From EX4484-217-1 sp964496035 (lineage in GTDB: Archaea; Thermoproteota; Thermoprotei_A; EX4484-217-1), in assembly GCA_964496035.1 (NCBI GenBank), contig CAZBXI010000024.1, positions 1-22,106 on the forward strand: 22,106 nucleotides of DNA, written 5' to 3'. The translations under genes and the position numbers were made by a program. Shown here one piece after another: positions 14,947 through 22,106 of the stretch. Below the pieces are notes generated by a model that was not told the origin of the DNA, made no database searches, and saw only the letters and a list, made by a program, of their open reading frames with translations. Within the stretch, counting starts at the first letter, position 1. Each line of letters starts with the position of its first letter.

Positions 14947-15823
14947 TTTTCTCCCTTACAACATATTCAACTATTTTCTTAGCAATGTCAATTTTCGTTA
15001 CCCTCTGAATACCTTTCCATCCAGGTTGGCTATTGACCTCTATAACATATTTTTCTCCTTCAACCTCGACAATATCTATTCCAGCTACATCACAGCCTAC
15101 TATTTTCGCTGTTTTTACAGCTATTTCGGTTATCTCATCGGTTATCTTGAGGGGTTTAGGTTTCGCCCCTCTTGCTATGTTAGTCTTCCATGAGCCTGGC
15201 AGCTCCCTGTACATTGCGGCTACAACATTTTCACCTACAACAAAAGCTCTAATATCTCTACCCCCGTGTTTTAGAAATTCTTGAAGGTAAAGTACGTGCC
15301 TAAGATACCTTAAATCAGCTAGTACTCTCCATGCAAAATCCCTATCTTTTAACAGGAACGATCCTAGGCCCTTAGAGCCGAATAGTGGTTTCACTACAAT
15401 ACCTTTTTCGAAGCTAAGCCTTTTCACTGCTTCATTAACGTTTTCCGTAACTATGGTGTAAGGTACTTTTATACCGTTTTTCGATAGAAGTGCTAAAGTT
15501 CTATGTTTATTTATAGCTATTTCTATTGCCTTAGGAGAGTTAATTACAGGTACTCCAAGGTTTTCTAGCAAATGCAGAGTATCCATTCTGAAAAATGCTT
15601 GCTCAAAAGATAGTCTGCCTAAAGGCCTAACTATTAATGCTGAAAGTTTTTCACCTAGGTCAACATTGTTTGAGAAAACTTTGTACCCGTTTTCGCCTAT
15701 CTCCGTGTACAAGCTTCTGAAATTAAATGGGAATGGTTCATGACCTAGCTCTATAATTGCTCTTGTTAATTGTGTTGTTGCCCATCCATGAATATTCCTA
15801 GTAACAATACCTATGGTTACCAT
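14936..15823 (-). CDS. mptN: RimK-like alpha-L-glutamate ligase, probably MptN (H4MPT glutamylation)
   Basis: This 295-residue ATP-grasp ligase of the RimK group has an N-terminal pre-ATP-grasp domain, the lysine-bearing GIVVKPLFGSKGLGSFLL (about 138-155), the loop LYLQEFLKHGGRDIRAFVVG, and the Mg-binding end YVIEVNSQPGWKGIQ (about 265-280). In methanogens MptN adds L-glutamate to tetrahydromethanopterin. The close relative CofF acts on F420, and the RimK group also includes the lysine-pathway LysX. The neighbouring mfn genes and C1 operon favour MptN, but the substrate cannot be read from sequence alone. ATG at 15823 stands alone in the gap after mch. Confidence 0.7.
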   Translation of the reverse strand: MVTIGIVTRNIHGWATTQLTRAIIELGHEPFPFNFRSLYTEIGENGYKVFSNNVDLGEKLSALIVRPLGRLSFEQAFFRMDTLHLLENLGVPVINSPKAIEIAINKHRTLALLSKNGIKVPYTIVTENVNEAVKRLSFEKGIVVKPLFGSKGLGSFLLKDRDFAWRVLADLRYLRHVLYLQEFLKHGGRDIRAFVVGENVVAAMYRELPGSWKTNIARGAKPKPLKITDEITEIAVKTAKIVGCDVAGIDIVEVEGEKYVIEVNSQPGWKGIQRVTKIDIAKKIVEYVVREKIKR

Positions 15824-15844
15824 AGGCTAATCTACCGTTTAAAA

Positions 15845-15870
15845 AGTAGGGAAAGGAAAGTAATAAAAAA
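15845..15870 (-). terminator. T-rich terminator after the C1 operon
   Basis: On the minus strand, two bases after the mch stop, the DNA reads TTTTTTATTACTTTCC and then another T5 run, with no hairpin. This matches the oligo-T intrinsic termination of archaea. It would end the ftr-to-mch transcript before the mptN-like gene. Confidence 0.5.
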
Positions 15871-15872
15871 GA

Positions 15873-16847
15873 CTATTTTACTTCTTGAAATGCTACGCTT
15901 CTTTTTAGAACTTCAGCGTTTATGTATCCTGCTTTAAATGTTGAACCTGTTTTCACATTAAATACGACATACATTGCTGGCGCAAATAGGTTCGGATCTA
16001 TTTTGTAGAAGTCGAAGCCTGCCTCCTTAAATGCCTCATAGAATGGTTTACCGTAGTCTCTTGAAGTACATGATGGTGCTTTCTTCAGGAATTCAACTAT
16101 TTCACTGTCCTTGGCGTTTACGAAGTATGTTGCTACTCCTCCGTAAAGTATCATGTCGTTTGTTCTACCCATAGCTACTGTGGGGTCTGGGTGTGGTGGT
16201 GCTATTGGTGCTTCTCCTTGGCCTGCAATGAATCTGTCTAGATGGAAACCTACGGTGTGTAGTTTATGAATTCCTGTTTCAACTATTCTGGCGCTTATCT
16301 GTACTGAACCTGCTATGCTCTGAGTTGGTGTTATTATTACTGTTACGTTTTGCGGTTTTACACCGCACTTCTCAGCTATTAGTTTTATAGCTTCTTCTGT
16401 GGGATACTTTTCTGCTTCAAGAATTATTAGCGCTTCATCATGTTCATCCTTGTACCCTATTTCCTGAAATAGTTTCTTAGGTTTGAGAGCTAGTGCTCTT
16501 GCAGGTCCGCTACCCATTGCGAAGTAGTCTTTAGTTTTAATTCTCCACCCAGCATACTGAGACGCCATGCAGGCTATTACTGGGTGGTCCGTGTATACTA
16601 TGACCGTTGGTAATGCTAGTCCATCGTAGTCTCTAAAACCTACTTTTATTCTTCCAAGACCTCCCATTGTTGCTTCTGCTACCAATATTCCTGCATCAAT
16701 TCCTCCTTTAGCCTCTATTCCTGCATCTATTATTGTCGAACCTAGTGGCCCGCTAACTACTTTGACGTTATACTCTTTATGGTACTCTATTAGTTTTTGA
16801 GCTACTTTAAGACCTAACTTATTTACACTTAAACTGCTTCCAACCAT
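15873..16847 (-). CDS. mch: Methenyl-H4MPT cyclohydrolase (Mch)
   Basis: This 324-residue enzyme interconverts N5-formyl-H4MPT and N5,N10-methenyl-H4MPT in the cytoplasm. Family motifs run throughout: LSVNKLGLKVAQKL at the start, TDHPVIACMASQYAGW, YFAMGSGPARALALKPKK, GSVQISARIVETGIHKL, APPHPDPTVAMGRTNDMILYG and SCTSRDYGKPFYE. Length equals that of methanogen Mch (about 315-325). It is the last gene of the C1 operon; its ATG lies 19 bases inside the end of fmdC, implying coupled translation. Assignment is secure. Confidence 0.97.
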   Translation of the reverse strand: MVGSSLSVNKLGLKVAQKLIEYHKEYNVKVVSGPLGSTIIDAGIEAKGGIDAGILVAEATMGGLGRIKVGFRDYDGLALPTVIVYTDHPVIACMASQYAGWRIKTKDYFAMGSGPARALALKPKKLFQEIGYKDEHDEALIILEAEKYPTEEAIKLIAEKCGVKPQNVTVIITPTQSIAGSVQISARIVETGIHKLHTVGFHLDRFIAGQGEAPIAPPHPDPTVAMGRTNDMILYGGVATYFVNAKDSEIVEFLKKAPSCTSRDYGKPFYEAFKEAGFDFYKIDPNLFAPAMYVVFNVKTGSTFKAGYINAEVLKRSVAFQEVK

Positions 16848-17698
16848 TCGTCTTTCACCACTTCAACAAATTGCTCATAATATTTAAGATGGGGATTATT
16901 TTTAATTGAGACAAAAACCTTACCGGGTATAGCTATGTTATCTAAAACGTCCCCTAAGAATAGATAATATGGTCCAGGTATTTTCTCCTTGATGAATTTA
17001 GCGTTCTTCTTAATATCTTCAAAGTATAGGCTAGGTGCTATGGATTCAACTCTTCCCAAAATTATTATTTTACCCCCTATCATGTGAGTGCCAGGCCATC
17101 CAGCACAGTTTCCTTTTATGAGAATTTGTCCACCAGCCATGTGCATTCCTGGTAAAACGCCTACATTACCTTCTATAAGAATTGCCCCTCCTGACATGTG
17201 AGCTCCAACTTCTCTACCGGCGTTCCCATGAATTATTATCATACCCCCTGACATACCGGAATATAGTTCTTCACCTCTGAGCTTACTTCCAACAAATCCT
17301 TCAGCGTCTCCGAAAACCTCTATGACGCCTTTCTTCATTTTAGCTCCGAGCCATGGCCCTGCATTTCCTTTAATTATTAGTGTTCCTCCTTTCATCTTGA
17401 ATCCTGCTAAGGGACCTACATCTCCGTCAACAATTATTTTTCCAGCTGACATTTCTTCTCCAATACGCCTAATTCTACATGAACTAGCTTGGAAAATTAT
17501 TTCTTGGTCTGAGGGTTTGCTTGCTATTTCACCTGAAACTTCAAATAATTCTCCTAAAGTTCTTCTTCTATTTCCTTCATAAACTCTTATCTTTAAAACC
17601 TCCTCTAAGGACAAGCCAGCTATATTGTCAGGTATAACTCTTTCTACTTCAACTGGTACGTTGAATTCATATTTTGGTTTAAGAATTAAAGTCGCCAT
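16829..17698 (-). CDS. fmdC: Formylmethanofuran dehydrogenase subunit C
   Basis: This subunit of about 289 residues connects the redox and hydrolytic parts of formylmethanofuran dehydrogenase. It is built around six to seven tandem turns of a right-handed beta-helix, each with the pattern G-x-M-x-GG-x-I-x-I-x-G, for example GREVGAHMSGGAILIEG and GVLPGMHMAGGQILIKG, between about residues 85 and 215. This repeat is also found in the glutamate synthase C-terminal domain. ATG at 17698 is preferred since GAGGTGA ends 8 bases upstream; a GTG at 17710 would overlap that site. It follows fmdA by 19 bases and overlaps mch. Whether the enzyme is the tungsten (Fwd) or molybdenum (Fmd) form cannot be told. 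Confidence 0.95.
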   Translation of the reverse strand: MATLILKPKYEFNVPVEVERVIPDNIAGLSLEEVLKIRVYEGNRRRTLGELFEVSGEIASKPSDQEIIFQASSCRIRRIGEEMSAGKIIVDGDVGPLAGFKMKGGTLIIKGNAGPWLGAKMKKGVIEVFGDAEGFVGSKLRGEELYSGMSGGMIIIHGNAGREVGAHMSGGAILIEGNVGVLPGMHMAGGQILIKGNCAGWPGTHMIGGKIIILGRVESIAPSLYFEDIKKNAKFIKEKIPGPYYLFLGDVLDNIAIPGKVFVSIKNNPHLKYYEQFVEVVKDEWLEAV

Positions 17699-17717
17699 GT
17701 TGTAAATCACCTCGTTT

Positions 17718-19433
17718 TTAACCTGTTGTTAAAGCGTATGGTTTATGTAGTTCATTTTCTAATATTACATAGTTGTTAAATGTAATAGTATACCATTCAT
17801 TGAATTTTGCCTTGACGTCTTCGAGAACTTCATGCATTATTACAGGGTCTACTTTAGCCTTAGTGTAGTATGTTTTACCGTAAACCGTCTTAACAACTTT
17901 GCCATCCTTAACCACTATTTCCCCGCTCTTTATCGTGTATGCAGCATACTTTATCGCCTTGATTAGTTTCTTATAGTCTCTCGTAGGATCATATGTTCTT
18001 GGGTCAATATCGTATATTGCTATGTCAGCATCCGCGCCTACACCTAAATGTCCTTTGAACTTATCAACACCAATGATTTTAGCTGGTGCTACTCTTGTAC
18101 ATAGGATAAATTCTTCAAACGTGTATTCTCTATCTATGGCCGGTAATGATAGCTTCTTTAATGCTCTCTTATTTAGTTTCTTCATTTCATCTTCTCTAGC
18201 TTTCTTACTCATAAGCCAAGCTATTATTTGAGGATACCTTGTAAATGGGCCAGCATTCGGGTGATCTGTTGAAACAACAACTTTACTAGCGTCTTTAACT
18301 AGTAATGCCATCTCTAAGCCTATGCCCCATTGGATAACGTTTGTGTAAATATGTCTTCTAAATGTATAAGGAACTACGCCTGAGGCTGTTTCGTTTTCAA
18401 CGTCTCCTGCTGCCCACTTCCATTTAGCTATGTGGTAAAGCACGTATTCCCATGGGGCATCAGCAGTCATGGTTACTGTAGGCATGAAAACTACTTGACC
18501 CATATCGAACGTTACACTATCTAAAGAGTTAATTAGCTTAGCTAATTCCTCAGCACCTGAAGTCATTGTAGCATAAGAATCTCCCTTAAATGCATTGAAC
18601 TGTATGTGAGCTAAATGTATGCTTAAACCTCTCTGATTAACAATATCCGCTACAGCTTTTATCGTATTTATTGTCGAAGCGTAGTTCCCTGGGACACCAA
18701 GCATATTAGCATGAACGTGTATTGGATGAGGTATTTTCAAATCTCTAACAGCATTAGCTAAAGCAACTAGAATATCTCTAGGTGTAACAGAAGTCCCTGG
18801 AATAACTTCGTCAACATCAAGAGGTTTCGTAGCAACACCTCTACTCCAAGCTTCAGCAGAACCTGGGTCTACAAGTTTAACGGCATATGATTTTGTTGCT
18901 TCAAGAATCCAAGCTATAAAAGCATTTATTCTTTCCTGTTCTTTATGTTCAATATATTCCAGAATAAACCAGTTAGAGTCTAGAAGTAAATTGACTCCTT
19001 TATCTATTATTGGTGTATCATCTAATTCATGGTGAGTATGTCTAGTATAAATTGGTGGGCTAGCAGCTTCCATAACCATGGTCCAGCCCATACGAGCATA
19101 CTTGTAACCTATCGTCGTAACTGAAGGCACAGCAATACCTGTACCTGAACGTTTAACACCAGGTACTGCTACTACTCTACCTCCCTTCTTATAATGATCA
19201 TTAGGCATTAGTAGTCTTCCTGTAGAGACCTTGGGACCCGCTATATGAGAATGTATGTCTACTCCTCCAGGTACTACGAGCTTACCTGAAGCATCAATAA
19301 CTTTAGCGTATCTTAAATCTACTTCTTCTGGTGGAACTATTTTTCCATCTTTAACTCCTATGTCCATAACTTCTCCATGAACATTGTTTAGCGGGTCTAT
19401 TACGTAGCCGTTTTTAATGAGTATTTGGGTCAT
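17718..19433 (-). CDS. fmdA: Formylmethanofuran dehydrogenase subunit A (amidohydrolase)
   Basis: This 571-residue amidohydrolase subunit joins formate, made from CO2 by subunit B and passed through an internal tunnel, to methanofuran. The metal site is readable: H61 and H63 (GVDIHSHIAG), a likely carboxylated lysine at K186 (SYAVKLVDPG), histidines in IHVHANMLG (H239/H241) and SIHLAHIQF, and the aspartate of VVVSTDHPNAGP near 395. The length matches methanogen FwdA (about 570). ATG at 19433 follows GGGTGA at the end of fmdDB with an operon spacing of zero bases. Identity is secure; Mo/W form unknown. Confidence 0.96.
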   Translation of the reverse strand: MTQILIKNGYVIDPLNNVHGEVMDIGVKDGKIVPPEEVDLRYAKVIDASGKLVVPGGVDIHSHIAGPKVSTGRLLMPNDHYKKGGRVVAVPGVKRSGTGIAVPSVTTIGYKYARMGWTMVMEAASPPIYTRHTHHELDDTPIIDKGVNLLLDSNWFILEYIEHKEQERINAFIAWILEATKSYAVKLVDPGSAEAWSRGVATKPLDVDEVIPGTSVTPRDILVALANAVRDLKIPHPIHVHANMLGVPGNYASTINTIKAVADIVNQRGLSIHLAHIQFNAFKGDSYATMTSGAEELAKLINSLDSVTFDMGQVVFMPTVTMTADAPWEYVLYHIAKWKWAAGDVENETASGVVPYTFRRHIYTNVIQWGIGLEMALLVKDASKVVVSTDHPNAGPFTRYPQIIAWLMSKKAREDEMKKLNKRALKKLSLPAIDREYTFEEFILCTRVAPAKIIGVDKFKGHLGVGADADIAIYDIDPRTYDPTRDYKKLIKAIKYAAYTIKSGEIVVKDGKVVKTVYGKTYYTKAKVDPVIMHEVLEDVKAKFNEWYTITFNNYVILENELHKPYALTTG

Positions 19434-21179
19434 TTACTTTTTCACCCCAAGTTTCTCCTTAACTTTCTCAAGAAGCATACGTACTATTTCTTCATCGCAT
19501 AAAACTCCTGGTGGTGGGTCAACTATTTTCTTTAACCTAATAGGTACTTCGTCCATTCTATAAGCCGTGCCAGGGCATTCTATTCCTACAAATGCCGACG
19601 GGATAACTACTTTAGAGAACGCTGCTGTTAATGACCACTTCGGATCTATGGTTATTATAGGTACCTTCATCATGTTCTCAACAACTTTCTTCGGAAAATG
19701 TGCAAGAGGATCAGATGCTATGTTTAGTAGCGCATCAGCTTCGCCTCTTAGGAAAATATCTGCTGTTGAAGTTATTCCTGGCTGATATCTTGGATATTTT
19801 CTTGAAAAATCAACAGCATATGGATATCCTGTGGTCCATATCATTACAAGGTCTGCTCCAGTAACGTTAAAATGACCTCTCATAGGTATGATAACCCATT
19901 TTGATATGGTGTTCAGATCATGTAGTAACCGAAATAATTCCTCAAAGTTTTTCTCCTTAGCTCCGCTCATAGTTAGCCCTACGCCAACAAACATTACTCC
20001 AAACTTAGCTGACATTAAAATATCAGCTAGCTCAACAATCTTCTCCCTAGGTACTCCAGCTATTACTGGAGCCTCAAGCTCCTTACCTTGTACAAGAAGT
20101 CTTAACGCTACTAGAAGTTCGAAATCTTTACCTGGTTCAACCTGTATAAACATGTCTGCGTTTCTTGCTGCTCCTGTTTTCCTAACATCAATGACAATTA
20201 GTTTTCTATCTTTCCTGCCTTTCCTAAACCTACCTATGGATGTAAATGAGTATCTGGTTGGATGCATTGGGTGGGCTTCAGTTACGTTAGAACCCCAGTA
20301 AACTATTACGTCAGCTCTGTTCTTTATTTGACCGAGAGTAGATTTTGGCATACCTATTTCGTGGAATCCTAAAGCCGTAGGTCCATGGCAGAATGTTGCT
20401 GTTTGATCAAAAACTCCTCCTACTATTTCAGCTAGTTCTAAACCTAACCTAATAGTTTCAATACTTGTAGAAGACCAACCATAAAGTACGGGATATTTAG
20501 CGTTTACAAGAATTTCAGCTGCTTTCTCTATAGCCTTCTCTAAAGGTACTTTAACAAATTCTCCATTAACTTTTATTCTCGGTTCTAAAATTCTACTTTC
20601 ATAAATTCCCATAAATTTAGATAAGCTTAATGGACATGCATTCACTACTTTAACTATTCTATTACCATAAACATTAACTATTAAATTATCACATAAGCAG
20701 CCACAGAATGGACATACTACGTCAGTAAATCTTTTTACGTCACCTTTAGCTTCAATCTCCAAGGACATACCTAGGTTAGGTAAGGGCTGGCCATCATAAC
20801 CGTAGATTTTACTTAAAGGTGTTACTGGCTCATCAGTTTTCATGACCTTTACGGGGATACTTTTGAAACCGGGCATTCCTGTGCTATCTGTTCTAGGCTC
20901 AACAACGCATTCTGCCCAAGGACCCATAGGGATAAATATGATGCCCTCAGGGACCTCAGCACCTACCTGTGCTTTAACGACAACCTCTCCCCCTGGACCC
21001 ATGACTTTAACTGTGTCTCTGCTTTTTACACCCAATTTGGCCATGTCCTTGGGATTGAGTCTTGCTACTGCAACGTATTCCTCATAGTGTTTTGACAGTT
21101 TTTCCTCTACTTTAGTTCCTTGTAGTATTGTTCTGCCAGTTACTAAAATAAGGTTAAGTGAGTTTATTTGCTTAGACAA
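19434..21179 (-). CDS. Fused formylmethanofuran dehydrogenase subunits D and B (FmdD-FmdB)
   Basis: One frame of about 581 residues encodes both subunits of the CO2-reducing module. Counting from TTG at 21179: residues about 8-130 are the FmdD domain (ILVTGRTILQG, LNPKDMAKLGV, PMGPWAECVVEP), which binds the molybdopterin dinucleotide. Residues about 150-581 are FmdB, with [4Fe-4S] ligands C156, C159, C161 or C163, and C182, and the predicted Mo/W ligand C264 in TFCHGPTALGF. That residue is cysteine (TGC), not selenocysteine. TTG at 21179 is chosen because GGTGAG, containing the mtd stop, ends 7 bases upstream; a TTG at 21203 lies before that site. No ATG is available before the domain. The enzyme reduces CO2 to formate with ferredoxin electrons. 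Confidence 0.93.
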   Translation of the reverse strand: MSKQINSLNLILVTGRTILQGTKVEEKLSKHYEEYVAVARLNPKDMAKLGVKSRDTVKVMGPGGEVVVKAQVGAEVPEGIIFIPMGPWAECVVEPRTDSTGMPGFKSIPVKVMKTDEPVTPLSKIYGYDGQPLPNLGMSLEIEAKGDVKRFTDVVCPFCGCLCDNLIVNVYGNRIVKVVNACPLSLSKFMGIYESRILEPRIKVNGEFVKVPLEKAIEKAAEILVNAKYPVLYGWSSTSIETIRLGLELAEIVGGVFDQTATFCHGPTALGFHEIGMPKSTLGQIKNRADVIVYWGSNVTEAHPMHPTRYSFTSIGRFRKGRKDRKLIVIDVRKTGAARNADMFIQVEPGKDFELLVALRLLVQGKELEAPVIAGVPREKIVELADILMSAKFGVMFVGVGLTMSGAKEKNFEELFRLLHDLNTISKWVIIPMRGHFNVTGADLVMIWTTGYPYAVDFSRKYPRYQPGITSTADIFLRGEADALLNIASDPLAHFPKKVVENMMKVPIITIDPKWSLTAAFSKVVIPSAFVGIECPGTAYRMDEVPIRLKKIVDPPPGVLCDEEIVRMLLEKVKEKLGVKK

Positions 21180-21186
21180 AAACCCC

Positions 21187-22023
21187 TCACCCTGGTTTTT
21201 CAAGTAGCTTCTTCTTAGTTAGCGTTCTTCCCGTTGGGTGGTGTGGTGTTCTTAGTATTACGTCTTCTGCTTTTTCAAGTTCCCTAGCTTCTTCAGCAAG
21301 TTTTGCAGCTATCCTCAGCATTTCATGGCCTGCCGCGGCTGTTACAATATAGCGCTTTGGTTCTTGGATAACGAAGCATGCCTCAGTTGTTAATGATGCT
21401 ACTCTCCTGGCTATCTCATATGCTGCAATAGCTTTAGCTTTAGCATATGGGTTGGTGAAACCTCCGTATTTTTCGATAGCATTCTTATCTATCTTCAGCT
21501 TTGGAAGCTCCGGTTCTTCACCTTTCTTTAAAGCATCTATTACCTTGTCTATAGCTTCAGTAACTATTCTTAAAGCTCCTGTAGCGGATAGTACTCCTAG
21601 AACATATGAGTTAAATAGTGCCATTTCTGTTGGATCTAAGAATTCTCTTCTAGCACCTATCATTGGGTCCCCATAAACCAGTATGTATCCGTATCCTTCT
21701 GCTTCAAAGTCTTTCGCAGCTTTCTTCGTTGGTTCATCAGAGATTATTATGACTCTCTTACCAGCTTCCTTTAGCTTTTTAGCTATCTTCTTTATTATTT
21801 TCACGTTTGCAGGTGCTGCTACGATGTATAAATCATGATTTGCTTCTATAGCAGCTTTTAAGAGGTTTTCATCAGCAACCATTTTAGCGCCTGTACCATA
21901 CACTCTAACATCAACATCTTTTCTATCAGCTCTTTCATCCAGTAAGTACTCTAGAATTACTGAAGTCCCTATGGCCCCCGGCTTTATAATACCTATTTTA
22001 ACGACTTTACCTTCTTCACTCAT
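21187..22023 (-). CDS. mtd: F420-dependent methylene-H4MPT dehydrogenase (Mtd)
   Basis: This 278-residue enzyme reversibly reduces methenyl-H4MPT to methylene-H4MPT with reduced F420. The sequence follows archaeal Mtd end to end: KIGIIKPGAIGTSVILEYLL, LDERADRKDVDVRVYGTGAK, YGDPMIGARREFLDPTEMAL, NPYAKAKAIAAYEIARRVA and DVILRTPHHPTGRTLTKKKL. The length is that of the family (about 275-285). ATG at 22023 has GGTGA 7 bases upstream, 11 bases after the ftr stop. This implies that the host makes coenzyme F420. Mtd has no relation to the NAD(P)-dependent bacterial MtdA/B. Confidence 0.98.
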   Translation of the reverse strand: MSEEGKVVKIGIIKPGAIGTSVILEYLLDERADRKDVDVRVYGTGAKMVADENLLKAAIEANHDLYIVAAPANVKIIKKIAKKLKEAGKRVIIISDEPTKKAAKDFEAEGYGYILVYGDPMIGARREFLDPTEMALFNSYVLGVLSATGALRIVTEAIDKVIDALKKGEEPELPKLKIDKNAIEKYGGFTNPYAKAKAIAAYEIARRVASLTTEACFVIQEPKRYIVTAAAGHEMLRIAAKLAEEARELEKAEDVILRTPHHPTGRTLTKKKLLEKPG

Positions 22024-22034
22024 GAGAAATCACC

Positions 22035-22106
22035 TTAGAAGTTTATGTTTTCAACAGCCTTTAAGGCTTCCGTAAGGTAGATTTTGTATTTCCCTAGTTT
22101 TCCACC
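22035..22106 (-). CDS. ftr: Formylmethanofuran:H4MPT formyltransferase C-terminus (Ftr, 5' part outside window)
   Basis: The last 23 codons of a gene enter from the right edge. They begin GGKLGKYKIYLTEAL and end ...VENINF before TAA. Ftr proteins end with a near-identical GGKLG-(Y/F)-x-(I/F)-x-L stretch, so the fit is good although short. Ftr moves the formyl group from methanofuran to H4MPT, and lies exactly where pathway order and the operon would put it, 11 bases before mtd. A slightly longer C-terminal tail than in methanogen Ftr is visible. Confidence 0.82.
   Translation of the reverse strand, partial: GGKLGKYKIYLTEALKAVENINF

Noticed and set aside
14936..15823. CofF (F420 glutamate ligase) or LysX as the identity of the RimK-like gene
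   Set aside because: Not excluded by motifs, but the setting among methanofuran and H4MPT genes favours MptN; no lysine- or F420-synthesis gene is adjacent.
15824..15872. TATA box TTTTTAAAC as promoter of the mptN-like gene
   Set aside because: Its centre is only about 18 bases from the ATG, too close for a normal archaeal start; kept only as part of the T-rich terminator region.
17080..17440. A repeat array or CRISPR-like pattern in fmdC DNA
   Set aside because: The periodicity is the protein-level beta-helix repeat; DNA copies are diverged and there are no identical repeats with unique spacers.
20380..20400. Possible selenocysteine in the FmdB active site
   Set aside because: The codon for the Mo/W ligand in TFCHGPT is TGC, not TGA, so this is the cysteine form.
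17322..21676. Plus-strand frames of 70-140 codons within the C1 operon
   Set aside because: They lie opposite strongly conserved fmd and mtd coding sequence, have no recognisable domains and no start signals; they are shadows.

Overview
The window comes from an anaerobic archaeon, probably thermophilic. It encodes the formyl-to-methylene part of the tetrahydromethanopterin (H4MPT) C1 pathway, enzymes that make methanofuran and H4MPT, and a membrane-bound group 4 [NiFe]-hydrogenase of the Mbh type. The DNA is AT-rich, AGA/AGG and ATA codons are common, genes overlap tightly, and starts (often GTG or TTG) follow GGTGA-type Shine-Dalgarno sequences. This fits a methanogen, a former methanogen or an H4MPT-using acetogenic lineage, for example in the Thermoproteota/Korarchaeota/Nezhaarchaeota area. 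The lineage is inference: no 16S, mcr, mtr or mer gene is in view.

Region 1 (1-5620, minus strand): nine overlapping membrane genes forming the ion-translocating and membrane-anchor part of an Mbh hydrogenase. Reading with transcription they are mbhB (MnhF), mbhC (MnhG), mbhD, an mbhE-mbhF fusion (MnhB), mbhG (MnhC), mbhA (MnhE), mbhH (MnhD), mbhI and mbhM (NuoH-like, cut by the left edge).

Region 2 (5621-10467, plus strand): a 258-base divergent promoter region, then the peripheral arm: small subunit (mbhJ), NuoC-like subunit (mbhK), NiFe large subunit (mbhL) and a six-cluster polyferredoxin in the place of the two-cluster MbhN. A HycI-type maturation protease and an HtpX-type membrane metalloprotease follow. 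The hydrogenase should interconvert H2 and reduced ferredoxin, coupled to Na+/H+ movement.

Region 3 (10471-15823, strands alternating): an ACT-V4R protein, then a cofactor-synthesis group: mfnD, a HisA-like TIM barrel of unknown role, mfnF, mfnE and an MptN-like glutamate ligase. mfnD, mfnE and mfnF make methanofuran; MptN adds glutamate to H4MPT.

Region 4 (15873-22106, minus strand): a compact C1 operon in the order ftr (only its C-terminus is inside), mtd, a fused fmdD-fmdB, fmdA, fmdC and mch. These enzymes take CO2 to formyl-methanofuran, formyl-H4MPT, methenyl-H4MPT and methylene-H4MPT, or run in reverse. The low-potential ferredoxin needed in the first step is what the Region 1-2 hydrogenase could supply. 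Machine, electron supply and cofactor synthesis thus sit side by side.

The most unusual points are the formylmethanofuran dehydrogenase D-B fusion, with domains in the reverse order of ordinary molybdopterin enzymes; the triplicated polyferredoxin; the split and reordered Mbh; and two unassigned genes (HisA-like, ACT-V4R) embedded among cofactor genes. No RNA gene, CRISPR array, transposon or gene-free stretch longer than 300 bases was seen.
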